Shown one piece after another: positions 1 to 8,667 of a stretch of 64,000 bases of DNA. Location: contig NZ_JAFEWF010000002.1 of NCBI RefSeq assembly GCF_017355835.1, positions 186,001 to 250,000 of the forward strand, given 5' to 3'. The notes beneath the pieces are model-generated. The model made no database searches. It had not been told where the DNA came from and saw nothing but the letters and a program-made list of their open reading frames with translations. How positions within the stretch are numbered: position 1 is the first letter of the stretch; each line of letters begins with the position of its first letter. The DNA is from Desertivirga brevis (lineage in GTDB: Bacteria; Bacteroidota; Bacteroidia; Sphingobacteriales; Sphingobacteriaceae). Made by a program: the position numbers and the translations under genes.

Positions 1-1017
1 GAACTTACGGACGAAACCCCTTCAGCCCTCGAGCAGAGGATGTATCAAAATATTGTGGCGCGTGAGGGGATAGAAAATAAACGCAAACACTCTTTAACTC
101 CTTATCTTATTCCTGTTGCAGCTGCGATTACCGTTATTTTCCTTGGCTTTGCCTTATATCTATTCAATAAAAACGAATCCTCATCCCAATATGTAGCTGT
201 TTCTAAAAAAATCGTTCCGGGAGGTAATAAGGCTACCTTGAAGCTATCCGACGGGAGAGAGATCGTGCTGGATGATGCAAAACAAGGAGTTCTGGCAGAA
301 CTGGGAAATATTTCTATAAGAAAAGACCAGGATGGACAGGTTATTTATACTGTATTACCATCTGATAAAGGGAATTTTGCTTCAAAAGCAAGCTACAATA
401 CCATCAGTACTCCTAGAGGAGGCCAATTTCAGATTGAGCTACCCGACGGAACTAAAGTTTGGTTGAATGCGGCATCATCGTTAGTATTTCCGACTCAATT
501 CAATGGTAGTCAACGAAGGGTAAGTCTAAAAGGCGAGGCTTATTTCGAGGTTGCTAAGAATAAAGTAAAGCCCTTTCTGGTAGACGTAAATAAGAGTACA
601 GTGGAAGTGCTTGGTACCCACTTCAATATTATGGGGTATGATGACGAGAGTAGTACGAATACCACGTTACTTGAAGGGTCGGTGAAAGTAAGTTCTGGAA
701 GTAGAACCAAGCTGTTAACCCCTGGGACAGAAGCAAGGGTAAATGGGGATATCACGGTTCATGAGGTAGACCCATCTGTGTCTGTTGCCTGGAAGAATGG
801 CCTTTTCGTATTCAATAACGAAAGCCTTGAGAGTATTATGAGAAAGTTGTCGAGATGGTATGACGTAGACATCGATATCAAAGGAAACATCGGGCAGAAA
901 CATTTTGGCGGTACAGTATCGCGATTTGAGGACATTAAAGATGTGCTTAAAATAATAGAACTAACCGAAGTAATTCATTTCAAGATAGAAGAAAGGAGGA
1001 TAATTGTTATGCCGTAA
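1..1017 (+). CDS. FecR-family anti-sigma factor (5' partial)
   Basis: The reading frame is open to the first base of the window, so the true start lies upstream; the first internal ATG is at position 40. Counting from that ATG, residues about 23-42 form one transmembrane segment. A FecR domain follows at about 115-215, with the typical TPRGGQF and LKGEAYFEV motifs. The C-terminal part (about 255-325) matches the DUF4974 domain found in Bacteroidota FecR proteins. Such proteins sit in the inner membrane, hold an ECF sigma factor inactive, and release it when the STN domain of a cognate SusC receptor signals. The SusC directly downstream has an STN domain, which fits. The sigma gene is expected upstream, outside the window. 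Confidence 0.93.
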   Translation, partial: ELTDETPSALEQRMYQNIVAREGIENKRKHSLTPYLIPVAAAITVIFLGFALYLFNKNESSSQYVAVSKKIVPGGNKATLKLSDGREIVLDDAKQGVLAELGNISIRKDQDGQVIYTVLPSDKGNFASKASYNTISTPRGGQFQIELPDGTKVWLNAASSLVFPTQFNGSQRRVSLKGEAYFEVAKNKVKPFLVDVNKSTVEVLGTHFNIMGYDDESSTNTTLLEGSVKVSSGSRTKLLTPGTEARVNGDITVHEVDPSVSVAWKNGLFVFNNESLESIMRKLSRWYDVDIDIKGNIGQKHFGGTVSRFEDIKDVLKIIELTEVIHFKIEERRIIVMP

Positions 1018-1049
1018 AAAAGCTGACAATCTATTTTTTATTGAAAAAG

Positions 1050-1108
1050 TACCAGGGCGATTAGGCCCGCACCTGGTATCAGACTAATCAAGATATTGGC
1101 TCCCAATA
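1050..1108 (+). promoter_or_regulatory. Two small hairpins in the FecR-SusC gap
   Basis: TACCAGG (1050-1056) pairs with CCTGGTA (1072-1078), and TATTGG (1094-1099) pairs with CCAATA (1103-1108). Both lie in the 114-bp gap ahead of the susC-like gene. The gap should also hold the ECF-type promoter of the PUL. The pairing is seen directly; a role as terminator, attenuator or leader structure is inference. Confidence 0.4.
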
Positions 1109-1131
1109 CCTTATAATTAAACCTCATTCAA

Positions 1132-4100
1132 ATGTATAAAATTTGTACTGGATTTAAGTACAGTTACAGGAACTGTATTACTCAAAAATCTCTGCTAATT
1201 ATGAAACTAACCATTGTTCTCACCTTAGCAGCATTTTTACAGGCAACTGCCGGGGGCTTTGCTCAAAAGCTCAGTTTAAATGAAAAGAATGCACGTATTG
1301 AAAAGGTTTTTAAGGAGATTAAACGACAAGCTGACTATAATTTCTTCTACGACCTTGACATGTTGCAGGAAAGCCGGCCCGTCAGTATCTCTGTTAAAAA
1401 TGCTTCAATTCAGGAAGTCCTTGAAAGATGCTTTGACAACCAGCCTTTCACCTTTGTCATCGCTGAAAAGACTATTGTAGTTAAAAGAAAGGCTCAAACA
1501 ATTACTGGCTCTAAACATGGGCAGGATATTTCTGTAACAGGCAGGGTTGTTGATGAAGAGGGAGCTCCTTTGCCGGGAGTAAGCGTGAAGCTAAAAGGAG
1601 GCTCAGCCGGAGCAACAACAAGTGTTGACGGACGCTTTACAATAAATGCCCCTGAAAATGGTGTCCTTGTATTTAGTTTTATTGGCTATCAAAGCCAGGA
1701 GGTTTCTATCAATGGACAAAGCTCTATTAACGTTAAGCTTGTTGCAGAGCAAAAAGCTCTTTCGGAAGTAGTAGTAGTAGGATATGGCACACAGCGCAGA
1801 ACGAGCGTAGTAAGTGCGGTTGATCAAATATCAGCTTCTGCACTTGCTGGTAGACCATCAGTAAATACTACTCAGGCCCTTCAAGGTGTATCGGCTAATC
1901 TTGTTGTACAACAACGGAACTCCGAACCAGGTGGCGGAGTCAATATTAACATACGCGGGATAAGCACCCTGGGTAACAATTCTCCTCTGGTAGTAATTGA
2001 TGGAATTGTTGGCGGCGATATAAACTTGCTAAATCCTGCCGACATTGAGACGGTATCTATATTGAAGGATGCAGGAAGTGCTGCCATTTATGGATCCAGA
2101 GCATCCAATGGGGTGATACTTATCAGTACTAAGATGGGTAAGAAGAATAGCAGAACTGCTTTAGCCTATACCGGACTAACAGGGATAAATGACCCTAAGA
2201 TGTTTTTCAAGCCGGTAAGCGGATATGAGAATGCTATATTGAGAAATGAAGCTGCAGCTAATGCAGGTCTGGGATCAGCTGTTTATAGTCCTGAGCAGAT
2301 AAGGAGTTTTCAGGATCAGGGTGATAAGGAATGGTTCGTAAATACTATCCTCGAAAACGCTCTCCAGCAGAATCATAATCTTAGCCTTACCGGTGGTAGT
2401 CAGAATTCTAGCTACCTCGTATCTGTGGGCTACACGGATCAGCAAAGTAATTTTGTAGGTCCCGACAAAGGTCTAAAGCGTTATAATTATCGCATTAATA
2501 TGAGTAATGAGTATGGCAAGCTGAAGTTTATCTCACAACTTGCTTATACTAAAAGTATCGTTAATGATCATTCCTCATCAACAAGCACACTCATGGTCGA
2601 TGCGGCGAGGGTACCTTTGTATTATGAGATGAAAGATGATCAGGGACGTTATCTTACTAATGATGTACTTGCTGAGTTTAACCCTCTTGGCGTATTAGAA
2701 AAAGGAGGTTTTAGAAGGTATAATGATGATAACCTATTCGGAACCTTAAATGCAGAGTTTGCGCTTACAAAACACTTAAAATTAAGAGGTGTTTTTGGAG
2801 GAAGTCTAAAATCCAATAGTCAGTTTGCAAGATCTTTGCAGGTTAATTATTTCCCCGGCGGAGTTTCAGGAGCTGATAGGAATACTAACGACGAAAGCCG
2901 GAAAATCCAGGATTTGAACGCCCAATTCCTTACACAATACACCAGAACATTCCTAAAGAACCACGATGTTGACGTCCTTCTTGGTATCTCTAACGAAAAT
3001 CACGAGGAACGAGGATCTGCCATCTATCGAAGATTTACTGATCCCGATCTGGGTACTCCTGTTACCGGAACTATTATCGCAGAAAATTCTTACAATTCTA
3101 ATGGAAGTTCGGGCGAAAACAGCCTAAATTCCTTCTTTGGAAGAACTACCTATTCTTATAAGAATAAATACTATGGCGAATTCAACTTTCGCTATGATGG
3201 CTCTTCAAAATTTAGAAAAGGAAATCGCTGGGGCTTCTTCCCTGCATTTTCTGCGGGATATCGCCTGAGTGAGGAGGGCTTTATGGAGGATTACCGGAAT
3301 AAAGTTGGTAATTTGAAACTACGCGCTTCGTATGGTATTGTTGGAAATCAAAATGTGGGGAACTATCAGTATCAAACTACGTTCTTCTCCATTGGCAACA
3401 TTTATGGTTTCGGTAATGAAGCTGTTGCTGGTACTGGATTTAACTTCTCCAACCCTGATTTAAAATGGGAACGAGCGGCTACGTTAAATTTAGGTTCTGA
3501 CTTTACCTTCTTCAGAGATGCTTTAACGTTCTCTTTCGACTACTTCAACAAAACTACACGTGATATTTTAGTTCCCCCTGCTGTCCCTGGTGTTTTCGGA
3601 ACCAACCTTCCAGATTTTAATGCGGGTGAGGTAAGAAGTTATGGATGGGAGGCTTCCGTTGCATATAGGAAGTCAGGAAAGCAATTCCGGCATAACGTGT
3701 CCTTTAATCTCGGCGACGCGCAGAATAAGGTTCTTTATTTTGCAGGGAATGAGCGCCTTACAGGTGTGGAGGAATTGCAGATATTACTCAAGGAAGGGTA
3801 CCCTTATCGCTCTTATGTTGGTTTAAAAAGAGACGGATATTTTCAAAATATTGATGAAGTAACTAATGGACCAAAACCTGCAGGCTTAAATGTTCAACCA
3901 GGCGATAATCGCTATGTGGATGTTAATGGAGATGGAATTATTGACAATAATGACTTACACGTTTTTGGTAATCCCTTTCCCAGGTTCACCTATGGGTTTA
4001 TGTATAATGTAGGCTTCAAGAATTTCGACCTGAATCTATTTGTTCAAGGGGTTGGAAAAAGAACGATGATGCTTAGAGGTGAACTAATCGAGCCTTACCA

Positions 4101-4497
4101 TTTCAATTATGGTATGACTATGTATCAGCATCAACTGGATTATTGGACTCCTCAAAATCCTAACGCACAGTTCCCCCGATTAGCCAGCAATGGAAGTCAG
4201 TCAAATGAGAACAATTTCAGAAGAGGGTCTAACATGTACCTTTTCAATGCCGCTTATGCCCGGTTGAAAAACGTTCAGGTAGGATACACTTTACCCCAGG
4301 CGCTTTCGAAAAAATTAGCGATGCAGAAGCTAAGGATTTATATGTCAGGTCAGAACTTGCTTACTCTTTCTAAGCTCAAGTTTGTGGATCCTGAGTTAAG
4401 TGAGTTTGACAGCAACCTTAATAATGCGGGTGCAAACAGCGGAAGGGCTTATCCTACAATGGTATATTATGGTTTTGGTTTAGATGTTACTTTTTAA
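1132..4497 (+). CDS. SusC/RagA-family TonB-dependent outer-membrane transporter with STN domain
   Basis: This 1,121-aa protein imports oligosaccharides across the outer membrane using TonB energy. A signal peptide starts at Met24 (position 1201, a possible alternative start). The domains run in order: STN signalling domain (about 45-118), carboxypeptidase-regulatory-like beta domain (about 134-205, ending near FSFIGYQSQEV), TonB-box/plug (about 212-335, with VVVGYGTQRR and DIETVSILKDAGSAAIYGSR), then a 22-strand-type barrel ending in an aromatic strand with terminal Phe. Length and order are normal for the family. The STN domain implies signalling to the FecR protein upstream. The susD-like gene begins 10 nt after the stop, so the two are co-transcribed and should form one SusCD complex. 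Confidence 0.97.
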   Translation: MYKICTGFKYSYRNCITQKSLLIMKLTIVLTLAAFLQATAGGFAQKLSLNEKNARIEKVFKEIKRQADYNFFYDLDMLQESRPVSISVKNASIQEVLERCFDNQPFTFVIAEKTIVVKRKAQTITGSKHGQDISVTGRVVDEEGAPLPGVSVKLKGGSAGATTSVDGRFTINAPENGVLVFSFIGYQSQEVSINGQSSINVKLVAEQKALSEVVVVGYGTQRRTSVVSAVDQISASALAGRPSVNTTQALQGVSANLVVQQRNSEPGGGVNINIRGISTLGNNSPLVVIDGIVGGDINLLNPADIETVSILKDAGSAAIYGSRASNGVILISTKMGKKNSRTALAYTGLTGINDPKMFFKPVSGYENAILRNEAAANAGLGSAVYSPEQIRSFQDQGDKEWFVNTILENALQQNHNLSLTGGSQNSSYLVSVGYTDQQSNFVGPDKGLKRYNYRINMSNEYGKLKFISQLAYTKSIVNDHSSSTSTLMVDAARVPLYYEMKDDQGRYLTNDVLAEFNPLGVLEKGGFRRYNDDNLFGTLNAEFALTKHLKLRGVFGGSLKSNSQFARSLQVNYFPGGVSGADRNTNDESRKIQDLNAQFLTQYTRTFLKNHDVDVLLGISNENHEERGSAIYRRFTDPDLGTPVTGTIIAENSYNSNGSSGENSLNSFFGRTTYSYKNKYYGEFNFRYDGSSKFRKGNRWGFFPAFSAGYRLSEEGFMEDYRNKVGNLKLRASYGIVGNQNVGNYQYQTTFFSIGNIYGFGNEAVAGTGFNFSNPDLKWERAATLNLGSDFTFFRDALTFSFDYFNKTTRDILVPPAVPGVFGTNLPDFNAGEVRSYGWEASVAYRKSGKQFRHNVSFNLGDAQNKVLYFAGNERLTGVEELQILLKEGYPYRSYVGLKRDGYFQNIDEVTNGPKPAGLNVQPGDNRYVDVNGDGIIDNNDLHVFGNPFPRFTYGFMYNVGFKNFDLNLFVQGVGKRTMMLRGELIEPYHFNYGMTMYQHQLDYWTPQNPNAQFPRLASNGSQSNENNFRRGSNMYLFNAAYARLKNVQVGYTLPQALSKKLAMQKLRIYMSGQNLLTLSKLKFVDPELSEFDSNLNNAGANSGRAYPTMVYYGFGLDVTF

Positions 4498-4507
4498 CTT
4501 ATTGTAT

Positions 4508-6169
4508 ATGAATAAGTCGATTATTAATAAAACTGGCTTTGTTGCATTACTGGCCTTTTTATTTATGGGATGTAAGGATCTGGACCTGACTCCAGAAAAT
4601 GTTTATACTGATCTTACTTACTGGAAGACGACCGACCAGGCGAGCGGAATGCTTAATACCGCCTACTCGCAACTTTTTAGCAGTGATTATTTCTTTTATA
4701 ACGAGGCGATGTCTGATAATGCCTATAGCGGAAGAGGTGATCAGGCTGGATCTACTTCTCTTGCCTCAGGGGCATATGATGCCTCTTTGCCCAGGCTGAA
4801 AAATGAATGGAATGATTGTTATCGTGCCATAAAAACCTGTAACGTTTTTCTTGACAACGTAGACCGGGTTCCAAACATGGATGAAAGCCTGCGTACTCGA
4901 ATGAAAGCAGAGGCACGTTTTATCAGGGCATTTCAGTACTTCAGACTAATGACATGGTTTGGTGATGTTCCTCTTATAAAGAAGGATCTTACTATTGTTG
5001 AGGCTCAAACTATAAGTCGCAGTCCACGAGAAGAGGTTTTGTTTTTTGTTGTTACAGAACTAAATGAGATTGTCAATAATCTACCTGTGAATACAGAATA
5101 TGGCCCAAAGGATAAAGGAAGGATCACCAAGGGAGCAGCAATTGCACTTAAGGCAAGGGTAATGCTGTATGAAGGGAACTGGCAGGAGGTGGTGAATGCC
5201 TGCTCTTTGCTTATGGATAATACTTCAAATGGTACTTATGGCCTGTTTAATTCTTATGAAGGGTTGTTCCTGCCGCAAAATGAGAATAATAACGAGGTTA
5301 TTCTAGATATGCAATATGTTCCATTGTTAAGAACCTGGTCCAACTTTTTTGACCTCGCTCCACTATCTGTAGGAGGACGGGTAAATGTTATGGCTCCTAC
5401 TCAAGAATTAGTAGATAGTTATCTAACGTTAAATGGCAAAAGGATCGGTGAAGCAGGAGCGGGGTATGATGAGAATGATCCTTACGTAAACCGGGACCCA
5501 AGGCTAACTTATACCGTAGTGTATCATGGTTATCAATGGAAAGAGGCAAGCGGTGATCCTAAGACGATTTATATTAAGCCAGGAAGCGACCCGAATCATA
5601 ACAAGCCAGAAATGGACCCTAATGAAAGAAATCCGCCTGACGAATATGCGCCGGGTAGTTCAAAGACTCCTACGGGTTACTACATTAGAAAGTACTACGA
5701 TCCTACGCATGCCGCAAACTTTACATCCGGTTTAAACCTGATCTTAATCCGATATGCCGATGTTCTGTTGATGTATGCTGAGGCAAAAAATGAACTGGCA
5801 AAGCTGGATGAAGCTACATGGAATAGAACTATTAGGCCTATAAGGGTGAGAGCTGGCTTTACTGATGCGGCGGCTTTAAATTACAATTCGGCTTTAACTC
5901 AGGAGCAGCTGAGAGAGGTGATCAGGAACGAGCGAAGGACAGAGTTGGCTTTAGAAGGTTTAAGGATATTCGACATCCGGAGATGGAGGATTGCGGAAAC
6001 CGTGTTAAACGGATGGGCGCATGGAGCAAAGTTTGGTCCGGCAAATGAAGATAATGGTTATATCCGGGTAAACCTTAGGTCGTTCGATAGAACCAAACAT
6101 TACCTATGGCCGGTACCAAGAGAGGAAAGGAACTTAAATCCTAATCTCTCACAAAATCCTAACTGGTAA
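4508..6169 (+). CDS. SusD/RagB-family surface nutrient-binding lipoprotein
   Basis: SusD proteins are surface lipoproteins that form a lid on the SusC barrel and capture glycan. I chose the ATG at 4508 because it gives a short lipoprotein signal ending in LFMGC; an in-frame start at 4484 would overlap susC and place extra residues ahead of the signal. The protein has the family's N-terminal TPR-like helices (FIRAFQYFRLMTWFGDVPL) and the C-terminal hallmark ELALEGLRIFDIRRW followed by the NPNLSQNPNW ending. At about 553 aa it has the usual length. It partners the preceding transporter and lies 30 nt upstream of the SusE-like gene. Confidence 0.97.
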   Translation: MNKSIINKTGFVALLAFLFMGCKDLDLTPENVYTDLTYWKTTDQASGMLNTAYSQLFSSDYFFYNEAMSDNAYSGRGDQAGSTSLASGAYDASLPRLKNEWNDCYRAIKTCNVFLDNVDRVPNMDESLRTRMKAEARFIRAFQYFRLMTWFGDVPLIKKDLTIVEAQTISRSPREEVLFFVVTELNEIVNNLPVNTEYGPKDKGRITKGAAIALKARVMLYEGNWQEVVNACSLLMDNTSNGTYGLFNSYEGLFLPQNENNNEVILDMQYVPLLRTWSNFFDLAPLSVGGRVNVMAPTQELVDSYLTLNGKRIGEAGAGYDENDPYVNRDPRLTYTVVYHGYQWKEASGDPKTIYIKPGSDPNHNKPEMDPNERNPPDEYAPGSSKTPTGYYIRKYYDPTHAANFTSGLNLILIRYADVLLMYAEAKNELAKLDEATWNRTIRPIRVRAGFTDAAALNYNSALTQEQLREVIRNERRTELALEGLRIFDIRRWRIAETVLNGWAHGAKFGPANEDNGYIRVNLRSFDRTKHYLWPVPREERNLNPNLSQNPNW

Positions 6170-6199
6170 ATTTTTAACTGAACTTATAAACATATTTAT

Positions 6200-7330
6200 A
6201 TGAAAAAGAGCTTTAATAATATATTCATTGCTTTAATGGCTTTCACCATACTCTTTTACGGATGTAAAGAGGATGACAGTATGAGCCATACGAACGTATC
6301 TGAAGTAACTAATCTTTATGGACCAGCAAACGGAAATAATGTTTTTCTTGGAGGCAACGGGACAGTAGTATTTGAATGGGAACAGGCGAAAGCTGAAGAC
6401 AATGGAGTTGTACTTTATGAGGTTTTGTTCGATAAACCAGAAGGGGATTTTTCAAAGCCCCTATATTCCATACCTTCGGATGGAAAGGGATTGCAACGCA
6501 TGCTTTCAATGTCCTATGCTGATCTTACCAAGGTTGCTTCGGCTGCTGGAATTGCACCATCTGCTACAGGTAAAGTGAAATGGACCGTTTGGTCATCAAA
6601 GGGAATTAATGTAAAACGATCTTCAACCTCAAGGGAGCTTAATTTGGAACGTCCGGAAGGTTTTCCTGCGCCAGCAAGCGCCTTCCTAACAGGAACGGCT
6701 ACTGAAGGGGGGGAGGATTTGAGTAAAGCAGTAGCATTTAGAAAAGTAAGTGACGGAGTATTTGAGCTATATACCTCCTTAACTAACGGAAGCTACCGTA
6801 TCACCGAACGTAATAGCGGAAATCCTACCTCATATTCAATTAACGCTGGTGGGAAATTGGTGGAGAATGGCAGTACAGATGTTACTACAGCTAAAAAGCC
6901 TTATCGTATTCGTGTTAACTTCAATAATGCTACTACCGAAATATCAGAGGTTGTATCAGTTGGTCTTTGGTTTGCCCCAGATAATCGCATTTGGTTTGAT
7001 TTACCTTATACCTCAGGAAGCAGCTGGGAAATCAAAAATGCGCCGGTTGTTTTCAAGCAAGAAGGCTGGGGCCGCGATGAGCGCTATAAATTCAGGTTCA
7101 CTATTAAGAATGCAGCAGGGGTAACCACCGAGGAATGGTTTGGCAGTACAAAAGGCGATAATCAAAGACCTACCGCCTCCACCGAAGCCGCGTACTGGTA
7201 TATGGTACCAGTTAGCAATGACCGGTGGAATAACTCATTTAAGTTTAACGGAGATGTTGATAATAAGAATGCCGATATTAAAGTAACATTCAATTCAGCC
7301 GCTTACACACATTCAGTTACAGTTAAGTAA
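6200..7330 (+). CDS. SusE/SusF-like surface glycan-binding lipoprotein
   Basis: A 376-aa lipoprotein with signal peptide and lipobox LFYGC (Cys22). The N-terminal part resembles the SusE domain: an Ig-like fold with a VFLGGNGTVVFEWEQA-type segment, as in surface glycan-binding proteins after SusD. The rest is beta-rich, with aromatic residues (WFAPDNRIWFDLPY, EAAYWYMVPVS) of the kind that stack on sugars. Its place after susCD supports glycan capture for the PUL. Exact carbohydrate specificity cannot be read from sequence; the GH76 gene downstream suggests alpha-mannan. A long hairpin follows the stop codon. Confidence 0.82.
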   Translation: MKKSFNNIFIALMAFTILFYGCKEDDSMSHTNVSEVTNLYGPANGNNVFLGGNGTVVFEWEQAKAEDNGVVLYEVLFDKPEGDFSKPLYSIPSDGKGLQRMLSMSYADLTKVASAAGIAPSATGKVKWTVWSSKGINVKRSSTSRELNLERPEGFPAPASAFLTGTATEGGEDLSKAVAFRKVSDGVFELYTSLTNGSYRITERNSGNPTSYSINAGGKLVENGSTDVTTAKKPYRIRVNFNNATTEISEVVSVGLWFAPDNRIWFDLPYTSGSSWEIKNAPVVFKQEGWGRDERYKFRFTIKNAAGVTTEEWFGSTKGDNQRPTASTEAAYWYMVPVSNDRWNNSFKFNGDVDNKNADIKVTFNSAAYTHSVTVK

Positions 7331-7336
7331 TCTTTT

Positions 7337-7375
7337 CTACAGCTGTTCCTGACCGAGAGTCAGGAACAGCTGTAG
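7337..7375 (+). terminator. 17-bp perfect hairpin between SusE-like and GH76 genes
   Basis: CTACAGCTGTTCCTGAC (7337-7353) pairs perfectly with 7359-7375 around the loop CGAGA. No T-run follows, so this is not a textbook intrinsic terminator. It may be a partial terminator or an mRNA 3'-end stabiliser that separates expression of the binding proteins from the enzyme. Confidence 0.6.
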
Positions 7376-7402
7376 AGTTATTGCGATTAAAACATTAAGC
7401 AA

Positions 7403-8551
7403 ATGAAAATCAGATCTCTTATTTCACTGGTTGCCATTACAGGAATTACCATAGTAAGTTCATGCTCTATGGACAAGGGTAGTCCATTGTATGATGGCAG
7501 CATAATTAAGATAAATTATACCTGGGAGAAGACCGCTGATTCTGTTCAGGAAAGCACTTATAATACTTATTTGTCAGCTAATACCAAGTATTTTAAACAA
7601 GATAACACCGGAAACGAACAATTCCACTATTGGTGGAATGCACATGTGATGGATGTATTTGTAGATGGCTATCTCAGAACCAGCGATGATGCTTATAAAA
7701 CCAAGATGAAGTTTTTGTTGAATGGATTGAGAGAAACGAACAGAGGTAGCTATTTCAATGACTACTACGACGATATGGAGTGGTTAGCTTTATCTACACT
7801 GAGGGCTTACAAAGCCACCGGCGACAATGACTATCTCAATGCTGCCAACTTGTTATGGACAGATATAAAGACAGGTATAAATGCAGAGCAGGGAGGAGGC
7901 CTGGCATGGAGAAAAACCCAGTTGAATTATAAAAATACCCCAGCTAATGCACCTGCAATAATCCTGGCGTGCAGGTTGTATGAAACGCAGAAACGAGCAG
8001 AGGACCTACAAACAGCTCAATCTCTGTATACTTGGTTGAGAAATACGCTTGTAGATCCAGTTTCAGGGCAAGTATGGGATGGTATTAATTCCAAGGGCAA
8101 TGGAGCAATAGATAAAAATGTCTATACCTACAATCAGGGGACTTTTGTAGGAGCAGCTTTAGAGCTTTATATGAATACTGGGAATAATATGTATCTCGTA
8201 GATGCTGTTAGAACTGCAAATAATATTCTTACGGATCCTAATGTCTCTCCCGGTGGATTATTGAAGAATGAAAATCAAAGTGACGGTGGATTATTTAAAG
8301 GCATTCTGGTACGTTACCTTACTTTACTCGCGCTTGAGCCTGGTGTAAGGGAAACGGACAGAGCAAATTATACCAGGTTTTTAAAATATAATGCAGAGAC
8401 CTTTTTCACAAAGGCACTTTCAAGGCCGGGAATGCTTGCCAGTCCTAATTGGAGCAAGATGCCCGAGGCTAGCGTGGATCTCTCCACGCAGTTAAGCGGT
8501 CTTATGCTGCTAGAGTCGGCTGCGTTATTGAAGAGGCAAGGAAAGATTTAA
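7403..8551 (+). CDS. Glycoside hydrolase family 76 (alpha-1,6-mannanase) lipoprotein
   Basis: A 382-aa protein with a lipoprotein signal and lipobox VSSC (Cys21). It has the GH76 layout of an (alpha/alpha)6 barrel: the adjacent catalytic Asp pair is Asp123-Asp124 in DYYDDMEWLAL, and the later YTYNQGTFVGAALELY segment is typical of the family. GH76 enzymes cut the alpha-1,6-mannan backbone of fungal cell-wall mannan; in Bacteroidota they act at the cell surface or in the periplasm. As the only hydrolase in this PUL it sets the likely substrate. A minimal PUL with one GH76 would need side-chain-trimming mannosidases encoded elsewhere or act on already debranched mannan. A terminator follows. 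Confidence 0.93.
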   Translation: MKIRSLISLVAITGITIVSSCSMDKGSPLYDGSIIKINYTWEKTADSVQESTYNTYLSANTKYFKQDNTGNEQFHYWWNAHVMDVFVDGYLRTSDDAYKTKMKFLLNGLRETNRGSYFNDYYDDMEWLALSTLRAYKATGDNDYLNAANLLWTDIKTGINAEQGGGLAWRKTQLNYKNTPANAPAIILACRLYETQKRAEDLQTAQSLYTWLRNTLVDPVSGQVWDGINSKGNGAIDKNVYTYNQGTFVGAALELYMNTGNNMYLVDAVRTANNILTDPNVSPGGLLKNENQSDGGLFKGILVRYLTLLALEPGVRETDRANYTRFLKYNAETFFTKALSRPGMLASPNWSKMPEASVDLSTQLSGLMLLESAALLKRQGKI

Positions 8552-8576
8552 CCTGAACAGGTTGGTTAGTTTCGGG

Positions 8577-8606
8577 AAGGGCACAGGTAACTGTGCTCTT
8601 TTTTTA
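8577..8606 (+). terminator. Intrinsic terminator of the PUL operon
   Basis: GCACAG (8581-8586) pairs with CTGTGC (8591-8596) around GTAA; flanking A/T, G/C and G-U pairs extend the stem to 8577-8600. A run of seven T's follows. It ends the FecR-to-GH76 transcription unit. Confidence 0.85.
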
Positions 8607-8667
8607 TGGAGTGTTAAGCCGTTCAATGCGCAATGTATGTTTTATATTAGCGGGACTAGAGAGCAAA

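Noticed and set aside
8593..8667. Longer N-terminus of the S41 protein from GTG 8593
   Set aside because: This start lies inside the preceding terminator hairpin and puts extra residues before a clean lipoprotein signal.
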